The notes under the pieces: model-generated
Seen by the model: only the letters and a program-made list of their open reading frames with translations
Told to the model about the DNA's origin: nothing
Databases searched by the model: none
Shown: one piece after another, positions 1 to 8,328 of the stretch
How the letters are laid out: the number at the start of each line of letters is the position of its first letter
Numbering within the stretch: position 1 is the first letter of the stretch
Program-made: the position numbers and the translations under genes
Source of the DNA: Methanobacteriota archaeon
GTDB lineage: Archaea > Thermoplasmatota > Thermoplasmata > UBA10834
Assembly: GCA_020348345.1 (NCBI GenBank)
Contig: CP070748.1
Coordinates: forward strand, 1,629,682 to 1,693,681
Direction: 5' to 3'
DNA: 64,000 nt

Positions 1-159
1 GCGTTTCCGCTTCTATAGAACGCGCACACGCCCACGTATGCGTGGCTCGTGTTCCGCCAAATTATATTTATATTCGCCAGGTAGCTACTCATCTGCGTGA
101 CGGAGAGCCCAACCCCCCAGGGCCCCCCAAGGCGAGATCACAATATGAGGCGATTTTGA
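1..159 (+). promoter_or_regulatory. Leader and promoter region of the PKD surface protein, with a mini-ORF
   Basis: An A/T-rich TATA-like element (ATTATATTTATA) lies at about 61-72, and the long CDS starts at 160, so the leader would be roughly 60-70 nt. A four-codon mini-ORF, ATG AGG CGA TTT TGA, occupies 145-159 and ends directly before the ATG of the main gene. No strong Shine-Dalgarno sequence is visible. No other gene is seen in this left edge. Confidence 0.4.
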
Positions 160-3100
160 ATGGATGAGAGTAAGCACTACTCGAGAAGATGCGTGACTGT
201 TATCATCGCGTTGACCTTCATCGGAGGCATAATGACTGTTCTCCCTGCGAAGGCCATAGACTTGCCGAGCGATGCATGGATCAAGGGGAACGTTTCCGAT
301 AGCCTAGGCCCGATCCCGAACTCGTATGTCAAGGTCATGATGTTCACCGCCGGCGGCGTAGACATCAACTGGACATTCTCCGACGCCCTCGGCGATTACG
401 AGATCGGTGTGCCCGGCGGATTCGACTACATGATATTCGCCGCAAATGGCAGCTATATGATGAGTATGAACCAAGTGTCCGTTCTAACAGGCGAGACCAA
501 ATGGGTGAACTTCACGCTCGATCCCATCGCCGTCGAAGCCGACGTGACGATCAAGGGCTACGTCAAAGACAGCGAGGGCGCCTCGCGAGACGACGGCCAT
601 GTCCTCGGCATAGTATACGATCCCATGGGTGACGACATGCCAGAGTACGCCAACCTGACCGTTCCGAAACCCGACGGTTACTTCGAGGTCAATGTCATTC
701 CGAGCACTGGGGGTGGCGGCGCCGTCGCCATGGACTTCCCAGGCTTCAACATGATTGAGAACAGTACGGAAGATCCGCTGGTGGGCGGGGAGACCTATTG
801 GTTCAACATCACCCTCGAGGCTCCATCGTACGACGACAATGCAATGCTGTACGGCTATGTGACGGTCAGTGGCAGCCTTACACCGATTGCGAATGCGCTC
901 GTTGCGATTGAGATATGGAATGAAGATCCTGATGGCGGCTACTCCAACTACACCTTCACTGACGCGAACGGTCACTACGAAATGAACGTTACAAACGGCT
1001 CCGCGAGGCTAATGATCTCGAAGGGCGGCTACTCAATGGCCATGTTCGAACTCGAGATTCTGCCGTTCGTCGCGATTCAGAGGAATGCGGAGCTCACGCC
1101 GGTGAATTGCGTGGTTAAAGGTAACGTGACCGATGGGAAATCCAGCGATCCGATGGAGTACGCGACCGTGTTCATATGGTATGGCGGCGGCGAGATGTCT
1201 ATTACCAATACGAACGAGTCTGGCTTCTACGAGATGAAATGCGTAGCTGGCGAGAACCTGTACATGAGCGTCGAGGTGGATAATTACTCGCGAGGAGTCG
1301 CCGAGATAGACCTTCTGCCGGGCGACGAGAAGTGGCAGGACTTCGAACTCTGGCCTGTATCAGCCTGGATCGAAGGAAACGTGACCGACTTCTTCGACGG
1401 AACCGGAATAGCCAACGCGCGTGTCGAAGCCGACTCCGAGGGCTACTACGAAGAAGGCTCCACGGACGACTTCGGCTACTACAACCTGTCGGTACCACAG
1501 GGTACCTACGACGTTAGGATCACCGCGACAGATTATTGGGAGAACGAATCGACCGTAGAAGTGTTGGACGGGATGGCCACCAAGCACGATGTCAGATTGA
1601 TGCCGTGGGATATTCCTGAATTCTGCAGACTGTACGGTTGGGTCAACGATACTGATTCGGGAACCGGGATAGACGGAGCTACCGTGTACATCGAGCTAAC
1701 GGACGGTGGTTACTCGGACGAGACTTACAGTGCTAGCAACGGGTCGTACGAGATCTTCATCCCCGCGGCTGAGATCAAATATCTAGTTACTGCCCGCATG
1801 CATTACCCCGCATATGGCGTGTTCGATGCGGAAGGGCTCGTCGATGAGAGAATGGACTTTACGCTTGATGCGGACATGTACCGGCCGAATATAACCTACA
1901 CACAAGAACCTATAGAGAACCTCACGTGGTTCAATCCGACCGTTATCGACATCGAGATTGAAGAGCCCAATATCGAGAGTTTCATGCTGCTGCAATGGAT
2001 GTTCTGGAAGATGGAGGATCAATCCGGAGATGAATGGGAGTACTTCTACCTCGTTGACATGAAATCGACATCCTTCAATCCTTTGGACCCGTATGTTGGC
2101 CTGCCGTACCTGCAGTTGGGTGATAACTACACGATTCACCAGGAATGGAATGCGACGATTCCGAGTGCCGGATGGCTTCAGAACGGCGATGATAGCCATT
2201 ATGTCGTTGCGTCGGAGCAATGGTGGGGGCCGGACCATTACTACGCCTTGCGGGGTTACTATACCAACGATACACTGACCGACGTTGAGTGCTCTGCATA
2301 CTTCGACGCAGATACGGGCGAGATTCAGTTGTTCTGGTTTGATTGGATGGGCGAGGCCGATCCTGATGACCCCAGTGCGACCTTCAATGTAGAGGTGATG
2401 ACCTATGCACACAATACGTCTGACTGGAACCAGCGCCAAATGGGCGATCGAATGCAGCTTGGGCCGCTCGACGTAATCGGTCTGGAGTTCATAATAGATG
2501 AGATCGTCCCGAGCGGCCGCTACATGACTTTGTTCGGAGTGAACGACTTCGGATACCAGAGCAATGGCGATCTTAGAAACTTGACGGTGGACAATGACCC
2601 TCCTTCCGCGAATGCAGGCCCCAACAGGGATGAGGTCGTCAACACGACGGTTGAGCTGAACGCGTCGCTCTCTTCTGACAACGGATGGATTGAGAGCTAC
2701 GAGTGGGTGTTCGACGACGGCGGATTGGTGACTCTCTATGGCGAAGTGGTGGACTACGTGTTCACCTCGACTGGCGAGTACGAGATCATGCTTACTGTGA
2801 CGGACGGCGCTGAGCATTTCGACTTCGATATGCTCGTGATAACTGTCAACGACGATATGCCCCCCGTCGCCAACGCTGGGCCTGATATGACGGTACCGGA
2901 GAACACCCTCGCGGTCTTCAACGGCAGCGACTCATATGACGATGTCGGCATCGCGAACTACTCATGGACCATCGTAGAACTTTCGGAACCCCTCAATGGC
3001 GAGGTGTGCAACTACACCTTCACGGACCTCGGAGACTACACCGTCGAGCTGGTGGTAATTGACACCATCGGGCAGCAGTCAGAGCCTGACATTGCGGTGA

Positions 3101-4104
3101 TAACCGTTGTTGACGTGACTGCGCCAGTCGCAAACGCTGGCCTTGATCGGATTGTCCCCATCGGGACCGAGGTGACATTGGACGGGAGCGATTCATCGGA
3201 CAACCACGAAGTCGTGAATTACACATGGACGTTTACCGACGACGTCGATGTGACGCTGTACGGTATGGAGGTGGACTACACCTTCCTGACACCTGGCGAG
3301 CATGTCGTCACCCTTACCGTTGAGGATGCTGCCGCCAACTCCGACACCGACACAGTGTTGATAACCATCGAGGACGGCGTTGACCCCGTCGCAGATGCTG
3401 GGAGCGACATCACTGTGGCTATCGGCGAAGAGGTCACCTTCAACGGTTCAGGATCGTCCGACAACAGCGGCATCATAGAGAGTTACTCGTGGACTTTCGA
3501 GTACGACGGTCAGGAGAGAGAGCTGTTGGGAGTGAGTGCGAACTTCACCTTCGAGATCGCCGGTGAATACGTCGTCACGCTGACCGTCGAGGACGCGGCT
3601 GGCAACTACGATACCGACACAGTCACTGTCCGCGTCAACGCACCGCCCGTGGCAGATGCAGGAGATGCGATCTCCGCCGACGTCGGTGAAGAGGTAACCT
3701 TCGACGGGTCGGGCTCCAGCGACGATAGCGGCGTCATAGTGAGCTACACGTGGACATTCGAGTACGACGGCCTGGATAGAGAGCTGAACGGTGTCAGTCC
3801 GAGCTTCGTGTTCGATATCGCCGGTGAATACGTCGTCACGCTGACCGTCGAGGACGCTGCAGGCCTTACGGATACCGACGAAGTCGTTGTCACTATTGTC
3901 GCTGAAGGCGATGAGGAGAGCTTCCTGGAATCCTACTGGTGGGTACTCGCCATCATCGCCATAGTCGTGGTTGCGGGCGTTGCCTCAGCAGCCATGATGA
4001 TGTCGAAGAAAGGCGGCAAGGGCGGCGAGCCGGAGGGCAAGCCCGTAGAGCCTGAGGAGCCGATGGAGACGGAGGATATGCCTCCGCCGCCTGATGACCT
4101 GTAG
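160..4104 (+). CDS. Secreted, membrane-anchored surface protein with carboxypeptidase-regulatory-like and PKD repeats
   Basis: This 1314-residue protein begins with a signal peptide: a basic N-terminus, a hydrophobic stretch around residues 12-30, and an AKA-like cleavage site. Residues of about 35-570 hold repeated beta-sandwich modules of the carboxypeptidase-regulatory (CarboxypepD_reg) type, with G-x-V-x-D/G starts and GxYE/GYYN strands. Residues of about 800-1245 hold four or five PKD-type Ig folds (ANAGP...DGS...SYEW). A single membrane helix lies at about 1257-1277 and is followed by a short cytoplasmic tail rich in Gly, Lys, Pro and Glu. N-x-S/T sequons are frequent, which fits an extracellular glycoprotein. 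The last two PKD modules share a 41-nt identical stretch. The protein probably acts in adhesion or cell-surface structure; no catalytic domain is visible. Confidence 0.85.
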   Translation: MDESKHYSRRCVTVIIALTFIGGIMTVLPAKAIDLPSDAWIKGNVSDSLGPIPNSYVKVMMFTAGGVDINWTFSDALGDYEIGVPGGFDYMIFAANGSYMMSMNQVSVLTGETKWVNFTLDPIAVEADVTIKGYVKDSEGASRDDGHVLGIVYDPMGDDMPEYANLTVPKPDGYFEVNVIPSTGGGGAVAMDFPGFNMIENSTEDPLVGGETYWFNITLEAPSYDDNAMLYGYVTVSGSLTPIANALVAIEIWNEDPDGGYSNYTFTDANGHYEMNVTNGSARLMISKGGYSMAMFELEILPFVAIQRNAELTPVNCVVKGNVTDGKSSDPMEYATVFIWYGGGEMSITNTNESGFYEMKCVAGENLYMSVEVDNYSRGVAEIDLLPGDEKWQDFELWPVSAWIEGNVTDFFDGTGIANARVEADSEGYYEEGSTDDFGYYNLSVPQGTYDVRITATDYWENESTVEVLDGMATKHDVRLMPWDIPEFCRLYGWVNDTDSGTGIDGATVYIELTDGGYSDETYSASNGSYEIFIPAAEIKYLVTARMHYPAYGVFDAEGLVDERMDFTLDADMYRPNITYTQEPIENLTWFNPTVIDIEIEEPNIESFMLLQWMFWKMEDQSGDEWEYFYLVDMKSTSFNPLDPYVGLPYLQLGDNYTIHQEWNATIPSAGWLQNGDDSHYVVASEQWWGPDHYYALRGYYTNDTLTDVECSAYFDADTGEIQLFWFDWMGEADPDDPSATFNVEVMTYAHNTSDWNQRQMGDRMQLGPLDVIGLEFIIDEIVPSGRYMTLFGVNDFGYQSNGDLRNLTVDNDPPSANAGPNRDEVVNTTVELNASLSSDNGWIESYEWVFDDGGLVTLYGEVVDYVFTSTGEYEIMLTVTDGAEHFDFDMLVITVNDDMPPVANAGPDMTVPENTLAVFNGSDSYDDVGIANYSWTIVELSEPLNGEVCNYTFTDLGDYTVELVVIDTIGQQSEPDIAVITVVDVTAPVANAGLDRIVPIGTEVTLDGSDSSDNHEVVNYTWTFTDDVDVTLYGMEVDYTFLTPGEHVVTLTVEDAAANSDTDTVLITIEDGVDPVADAGSDITVAIGEEVTFNGSGSSDNSGIIESYSWTFEYDGQERELLGVSANFTFEIAGEYVVTLTVEDAAGNYDTDTVTVRVNAPPVADAGDAISADVGEEVTFDGSGSSDDSGVIVSYTWTFEYDGLDRELNGVSPSFVFDIAGEYVVTLTVEDAAGLTDTDEVVVTIVAEGDEESFLESYWWVLAIIAIVVVAGVASAAMMMSKKGGKGGEPEGKPVEPEEPMETEDMPPPPDDL
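3556..3857 (+). repeat. Direct DNA repeat in the last two PKD modules
   Basis: A 41-nt stretch at 3556-3596 (beginning ATCGCCGGTGAATACG) recurs without mismatch at 3817-3857, an offset of 261 nt or 87 codons, which is one PKD module. The surrounding protein sequence is also very similar. This indicates recent module duplication or gene conversion. Confidence 0.85.
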
Positions 4105-4167
4105 GCCGCGGCGACCCGACACCAAACTATGAAAACCCCTTTCCTTTCCCTGTTTGCAGCCATACGC

Positions 4168-5031
4168 TCATGGTGATCTTCGCTCGATTACATCCATGAG
4201 CTGTTCGATTGTCAGCGGCGGGTCCGCAGCCTCTTCCTTCAATCGCAAATTCCTGTAGATTCTCGCAACCGTAGGGAGTTCGAGACCGGCCGATGCTAGC
4301 AAAGCCTCGTTGTACAGAATATCCACTGGCTTTCCTTCGGCGATTATGCCCCCCTTCTTGACAACGCAGACCCTGTCTGCAATCCGGGCTGCCATGTTCA
4401 TGTCATGAAGAGCGATGACGACGCTCATCCCATGCTCGTCTCTGAGGGATACGAGAAGCCGTTCCATCTTCATGGCGTTGGAAGGGTCGAGGTCGCCAGT
4501 TGGCTCGTCGACTGCGAGTATCCTGGGTTGCATTGCGAGCACACCCGCAATGGCGACAAGTCTCTTCTGCCCCCCACTGAGATTGTGTGGAACCTTTTGC
4601 GCGTCCGTGATGCCAACCACTTCCAACGCGCGCTCCGCCCTCTTCCTCGCCTCCTCCGCGGAAAGTCCTAGGTTCAGCGGACCGAACATGACGTCGTCGA
4701 TGACCGTAGGAGAGAAGAGCTGCGAATCAGCGTCCTGAAACACAAGGCCGACCAGCTTCCTGATCGCTGACAGGTTGTCCTTGCACAGATTCTCGCCAAA
4801 GACTCGGACCCTGCCTACATCAGGCATCATCAGTCCGTTGAGGTGTTCGAGCAGAGTCGATTTTCCTGCTCCATTGGGGCCGCACAGAGCCACTATCTCC
4901 TTGGGGTATACGCTGAAACACATGTTGTGTATTCCTTGCGTTCCGTCGGGGTACTTGTGAGAGACGCAGTCGACATGGATTATCGCGCCCTTGTCGTCAT
5001 GGCACACTCCCGCCTGATCTGTCCGTGTCAT
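4168..5031 (-). CDS. cbiO: ECF transporter ATP-binding protein (CbiO/EcfA type)
   Basis: This 287-residue ABC ATPase energises cobalt or nickel uptake. The Walker A motif GPNGAGKST lies at about residues 51-59, the Q-loop sequence is VFQDADSQLF, the signature is LSGGQKR, and Walker B is ILAVDEP followed by an H-loop His in ALHDMN. The VGLVFQDADSQLF sequence is typical of CbiO/EcfA rather than of other ABC importers. The ATG overlaps the stop of the upstream T-component gene by four bases (ATGA), so translation is probably coupled. The full module runs cbiM, cbiQ, cbiO on the minus strand. The roughly 20-residue N-terminal extension before the ABC fold may be real or may indicate a later start. 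Confidence 0.9.
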   Translation of the reverse strand: MTRTDQAGVCHDDKGAIIHVDCVSHKYPDGTQGIHNMCFSVYPKEIVALCGPNGAGKSTLLEHLNGLMMPDVGRVRVFGENLCKDNLSAIRKLVGLVFQDADSQLFSPTVIDDVMFGPLNLGLSAEEARKRAERALEVVGITDAQKVPHNLSGGQKRLVAIAGVLAMQPRILAVDEPTGDLDPSNAMKMERLLVSLRDEHGMSVVIALHDMNMAARIADRVCVVKKGGIIAEGKPVDILYNEALLASAGLELPTVARIYRNLRLKEEAADPPLTIEQLMDVIERRSP

Positions 5032-5876
5032 ATCGTCACAACTCCCACGCCGAGATATCGGTCGATGACTGCGATTGCAAGTATCGAGAGCAGTGCCAAG
5101 ATTGCCGCAATGCCCTTAGCGCTTGGTCTGGGAACGCGTTCTACGACGGGGAAGCTTCCGTCGAAACCCCTTGATTCCATCGCCTTGGAGATCCTCTCGG
5201 CTCTGTCGAACGCGTGTATGAACGCATGGCCGAATATGCCGGCGTACATCCTACTCTGCCTTGTAACACCTCTGACAAGACCCCCGTTTCGAGAGTGGAT
5301 GGTGTCAATCACATTAGTCAGTTCATCGCTTGTCACGTAAAGGAATCTGTAGGTCAGGAGGAACATCGTGGCCAATGATGCGGGCATTGTCCTATGAGCG
5401 ACATACACGATATGCTTGTACCTGATTGTCATGAACGTCGCCAAGGAAAATGTCACGACCGCCAATCCTCTCATGGCAAGCTTCAGCATGAGAATCAGGC
5501 CGTTGTCCGTCACAACGATTCTCGTAGTGCCAAGGTCGAGCCCCGCGATTTCGTCCCCTGGCTCTGTGAACACGAACATGATGGCAAGCGTAACCACGAA
5601 GACCAGCGGAAGCGTGTACCATCCGATCAGGAGTCTGACTGGAAGCCTCGCAGCGACATAGAACGTAACCGTGAACGCATAGAGTGCAAGAAGCGTCGCG
5701 AGGTCAGTGACGACCGTGACCAAGGCGACGATCAGCAGGAGCATGAACGTCTTGGTCCATGGGTTCGTCCTGTGGACAACGCTCGATCCTCTTTCGGCGT
5801 AATGGGTGATCACGCGCAGATCCGGCACATGTTTCGTGTATGTTCTCCCAGACAAGCCACCCTCACCTCCACGCAT
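5028..5876 (-). CDS. cbiQ: ECF transporter transmembrane T component (CbiQ/EcfT)
   Basis: This 282-residue integral membrane protein has five or six hydrophobic segments and the cytoplasmic coupling region of EcfT/CbiQ. Two Ala-Arg/Gly-like coupling motifs are present, here seen as AMESRGFDG near residues 236-244. The family couples the ATPase to the substrate-binding component CbiM. It lies between cbiM (7 bases upstream) and cbiO (ATGA overlap), so the three genes form one operon. The assignment to metal transport follows from the CbiM partner. Confidence 0.88.
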   Translation of the reverse strand: MRGGEGGLSGRTYTKHVPDLRVITHYAERGSSVVHRTNPWTKTFMLLLIVALVTVVTDLATLLALYAFTVTFYVAARLPVRLLIGWYTLPLVFVVTLAIMFVFTEPGDEIAGLDLGTTRIVVTDNGLILMLKLAMRGLAVVTFSLATFMTIRYKHIVYVAHRTMPASLATMFLLTYRFLYVTSDELTNVIDTIHSRNGGLVRGVTRQSRMYAGIFGHAFIHAFDRAERISKAMESRGFDGSFPVVERVPRPSAKGIAAILALLSILAIAVIDRYLGVGVVTI

Positions 5877-5883
5877 TGACCGC

Positions 5884-6576
5884 TCACGGCGCCTCCGAAG
5901 GCTCCGACGTGCGCAGCACCTTTCGGATTCGTTCCACTCCTTCCAGGAGCTCCGGCTTCACCCTCCCTATAAATACAACGATGTAAGCCGTAATGAACCC
6001 CTCGACGATTCCCATTACGATGTTCGCGGCGGCTATGAACACCAGGTTATGAGCCGTCTCCTCCTCGTCCAAGTGTGAGTCCTGAACGCCAGCGAATGCG
6101 ATTATGATGACTACGATGGCCGCACTGACGACCAAGGCCAGCACAGTCGCAGAGAAGCCGGATGTGAATCTGCCAGCCCGAAGGCCTGTTCTCAGATTCC
6201 GGTAAGCGTAGTAGCCTATCAGCACCTCGACCAGGTTCACCACGACATTAACTCCGATCACCCCCCATCCTCCATGACCGATCGCAGCGCTGAAGAGGTT
6301 GATTACGAGAACGGCCAGGCTGCCGACTGCGGGCCCGGCCAGGACTCCAATCAGCGGTGTCAGGTTGAGGTGTATGCCTCCGAACACGGGGATGGTCACC
6401 ATGAAGGCCGCGATGCCGACTGCCGCACACATGGCGCCTATTGTGAATCTCCTCACTGAGGCGGGCTCCCGTTTCAATGTGTGCAGCGAGAACGCTATAA
6501 TGGCTGCAGCTACCGCCCACCAGAAGAGTACCCATGCCGGCGAAAGCGCACCATCCTCCAGATGTATGTGTGCCAT
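5884..6576 (-). CDS. cbiM: Cobalt/nickel ECF transporter substrate-specific component CbiM
   Basis: This 230-residue membrane protein has about six helices. The region GGIHLNLTPLIGVLAGP, followed by NLFSAAIGHGGWGVIG, is characteristic of CbiM/NikM and carries conserved His and Asn residues. In the family, the mature N-terminus MHIxDG coordinates the metal through its amine and His2. Here the predicted start gives MAHIHLEDG, so the motif has two or three extra residues in front. An ATA codon at 6567-6565 would restore an exact M-H-x-x-D-G start, but I do not have evidence for its use. No cbiN is visible nearby. Nickel or cobalt uptake is the likely role. Confidence 0.85.
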   Translation of the reverse strand: MAHIHLEDGALSPAWVLFWWAVAAAIIAFSLHTLKREPASVRRFTIGAMCAAVGIAAFMVTIPVFGGIHLNLTPLIGVLAGPAVGSLAVLVINLFSAAIGHGGWGVIGVNVVVNLVEVLIGYYAYRNLRTGLRAGRFTSGFSATVLALVVSAAIVVIIIAFAGVQDSHLDEEETAHNLVFIAAANIVMGIVEGFITAYIVVFIGRVKPELLEGVERIRKVLRTSEPSEAP

Positions 6577-6680
6577 GTTCCTGACGCTGACCCACCGCGA
6601 AGAGGTTTAATAAGAATTTCCATTCGGTTATTAAGACGGAGCGACCGAGCCCGAGCCCTTAATAAGAACGCATTCCGCCA
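6577..6680 (-). promoter_or_regulatory. cbiM promoter with repeated TTAATAAG elements
   Basis: The intergenic region carries TTAATAAGAA at 6607-6616 and again at 6659-6668. An inverted copy of the core, TTATTAAG, lies at 6628-6635. The copy at 6606-6613 reads TTATTAAA on the minus strand, about 30 nt before the cbiM start, so it is probably the TATA box. The other two copies could be binding sites for a metal-responsive regulator. That role is inferred from position only. Confidence 0.35.
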
Positions 6681-7568
6681 TCAGCTCGTCCCGGAGTGAT
6701 ACCTCAGCAGGCTGATGATCCAGAGCACTTCGAATACGATGCATATGGTGGCAGGAACTGCGACGATCGGTTCGAACAACGCGATAGCGAGCGTCGCGGT
6801 CAGTCCCAGGTTCTTGTAGCTTGCGAAGAGCACGATGTGAATCCTGTCCGCCTTGGGCATTCCTCTGTACCGCAGCAGGAATTCGGTCAGGTAACCCGTT
6901 CCGAAGGTCCTTACGAGGCAGGCAGCAGAGACGAAGACCACCATTGCGGGATCGTCCAGAAACGCGTTCCTGTTCGAGCCAGCAACGGCGAAGATAAGCA
7001 CGAAGAACGACAGGTTCGTCACGATAGTTTTCGTGCTCTTCTCGATGTCCTTGAGCATCAATAGCCTTGAAAGGCCCATCGGCAACACGATCAGCAGCAA
7101 CAGCGAGATTATGAGGCTCGATACCGAGACCGATGAGCCAATGAGCGCGAGCGATATGAGGGGCATCAGGACGAGCGCCGCCAGGTAATTCGCCGATGTG
7201 GAAACCAGTGCCTTTGCCGTCGAGCCCCCGAGTATGGAGGTGAAAGGCACAATGGATATTGCCGATGGTGCCGCTGCCATGAGGACCCATCCCCACCGCA
7301 GCTCATCGCTGAACAAGCCTCCCAGAAGCAGAATGATACCCGTGAGAAAGCCGTAGTTCAGAATCAGCATCATGAGCGCATCTCTGGACAGACCCTTGGC
7401 CTGCGTTTCGCTCAGCTTGACGTTGGTGAGAGACACCGTCATGAGCAATGCCAGTGCTCCCATCGAGATCTCCTTCGTCATGATGGGGAAGCCGCCGATG
7501 ACGAGGCCGACGACGAGGCCTAGAGTCATCATGATAGCATGGCTCTGCAGGACCTCGCTCGCTCTCAT
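6681..7568 (-). CDS. Bile acid:sodium symporter (BASS) family transporter
   Basis: This 295-residue protein has eight to ten hydrophobic helices and fits the BASS/SBF fold. Conserved features include the helix-break segment MAAAPSAISIVPFTSILGGS and a second crossover in VLFASYKNLGLTATLA. Family members are secondary transporters of organic anions driven by sodium or protons, located in the cytoplasmic membrane. The substrate cannot be read from sequence. It is separated from cbiM by about 100 bases with its own promoter elements, so co-transcription with the metal transporter is uncertain. Confidence 0.8.
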   Translation of the reverse strand: MRASEVLQSHAIMMTLGLVVGLVIGGFPIMTKEISMGALALLMTVSLTNVKLSETQAKGLSRDALMMLILNYGFLTGIILLLGGLFSDELRWGWVLMAAAPSAISIVPFTSILGGSTAKALVSTSANYLAALVLMPLISLALIGSSVSVSSLIISLLLLIVLPMGLSRLLMLKDIEKSTKTIVTNLSFFVLIFAVAGSNRNAFLDDPAMVVFVSAACLVRTFGTGYLTEFLLRYRGMPKADRIHIVLFASYKNLGLTATLAIALFEPIVAVPATICIVFEVLWIISLLRYHSGTS

Positions 7569-7671
7569 TACGCGTCAGAAGTCCGCTACCATACAAAAAT
7601 CTTCGGCAGCCGTATTCGACTCTCCCTCCTGAGCCAATTCTTTATAGACTGCCTGTCTTTACCCACACTCC

Positions 7672-8328
7672 ATGGGCTTGGTCGAGTGGGGAACTGACCT
7701 CATACTCGATTGGATATCTCATTTTGGATATCTCGGAATCGTGTTCCTGATGGCGCTCGAAAGCGCTTGTATGCCCGTTCCCAGCGAGATAGTCATGCCT
7801 TTCTCAGGCTATCTCGTCTATCAGGCCGAACAGCCAGGATACGATGGCGCAGTGATGAGCCTCGTGGGCATCGGGGTCGCAGGAGCAGTCGGGTGTACGA
7901 TCGGATCGATTGCCGCTTACCTGGTGGGGATGCATGCCGGAAGACGGGTCATATTGGCCTATGGCAAGTACTTCCTGCTGAGCGAAAAGCATCTCCTGAC
8001 GGCGGAGCGTTGGTTCGAGAAATATGGGGATGCGGCAACATTCATCAGCAGGCTTCTGCCCATCATACGGACATTCATATCGCTTCCTGCCGGAATCGCC
8101 AAGATGAATTTCAAGAAGTTCGTCTTCTATAGCTTCGTCGGTTCCCTACCGTGGACTTTCATGCTAGGTTATGTGGGCTACGCGCTCGGCCCCAGTTGGG
8201 AGGACATACTGGACGTGTTCCACAAGCTCGACGTCGTAGTGGTAGTCGCTCTGATAGCCATAGTGGTCTGGTATGTATACAAGCTGAAGCTCTTCGGCAC
8301 GAAGAAGAAGCAGGTTGCTCAGCCGTAG
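7672..8328 (+). CDS. DedA family membrane protein
   Basis: This 218-residue protein carries the DedA/SNARE-associated (VTT) signature. An E-S-x-x-x-P-x-P-S-E motif (ESACMPVPSEIVMPFSGY) appears near residues 27-44, and a second one, FISRLLPIIRTFISLPAG, near residues 125-142 with the conserved Arg and Gly. It has four to five membrane helices. Recent work links this superfamily to phospholipid or lipid-carrier flipping; the substrate here is unknown. The end of the gene overlaps the stop of the converging rli1 gene by ten bases. A TATA-like TTTATAG lies about 30 nt upstream of the ATG. Confidence 0.85.
   Translation: MGLVEWGTDLILDWISHFGYLGIVFLMALESACMPVPSEIVMPFSGYLVYQAEQPGYDGAVMSLVGIGVAGAVGCTIGSIAAYLVGMHAGRRVILAYGKYFLLSEKHLLTAERWFEKYGDAATFISRLLPIIRTFISLPAGIAKMNFKKFVFYSFVGSLPWTFMLGYVGYALGPSWEDILDVFHKLDVVVVVALIAIVVWYVYKLKLFGTKKKQVAQP

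Noticed and set aside
1783-2817. Long minus-strand open frame of 344 codons
   Set aside because: It is antisense shadow within the first PKD protein; the translated sequence has no recognisable motif or ribosome-binding site.
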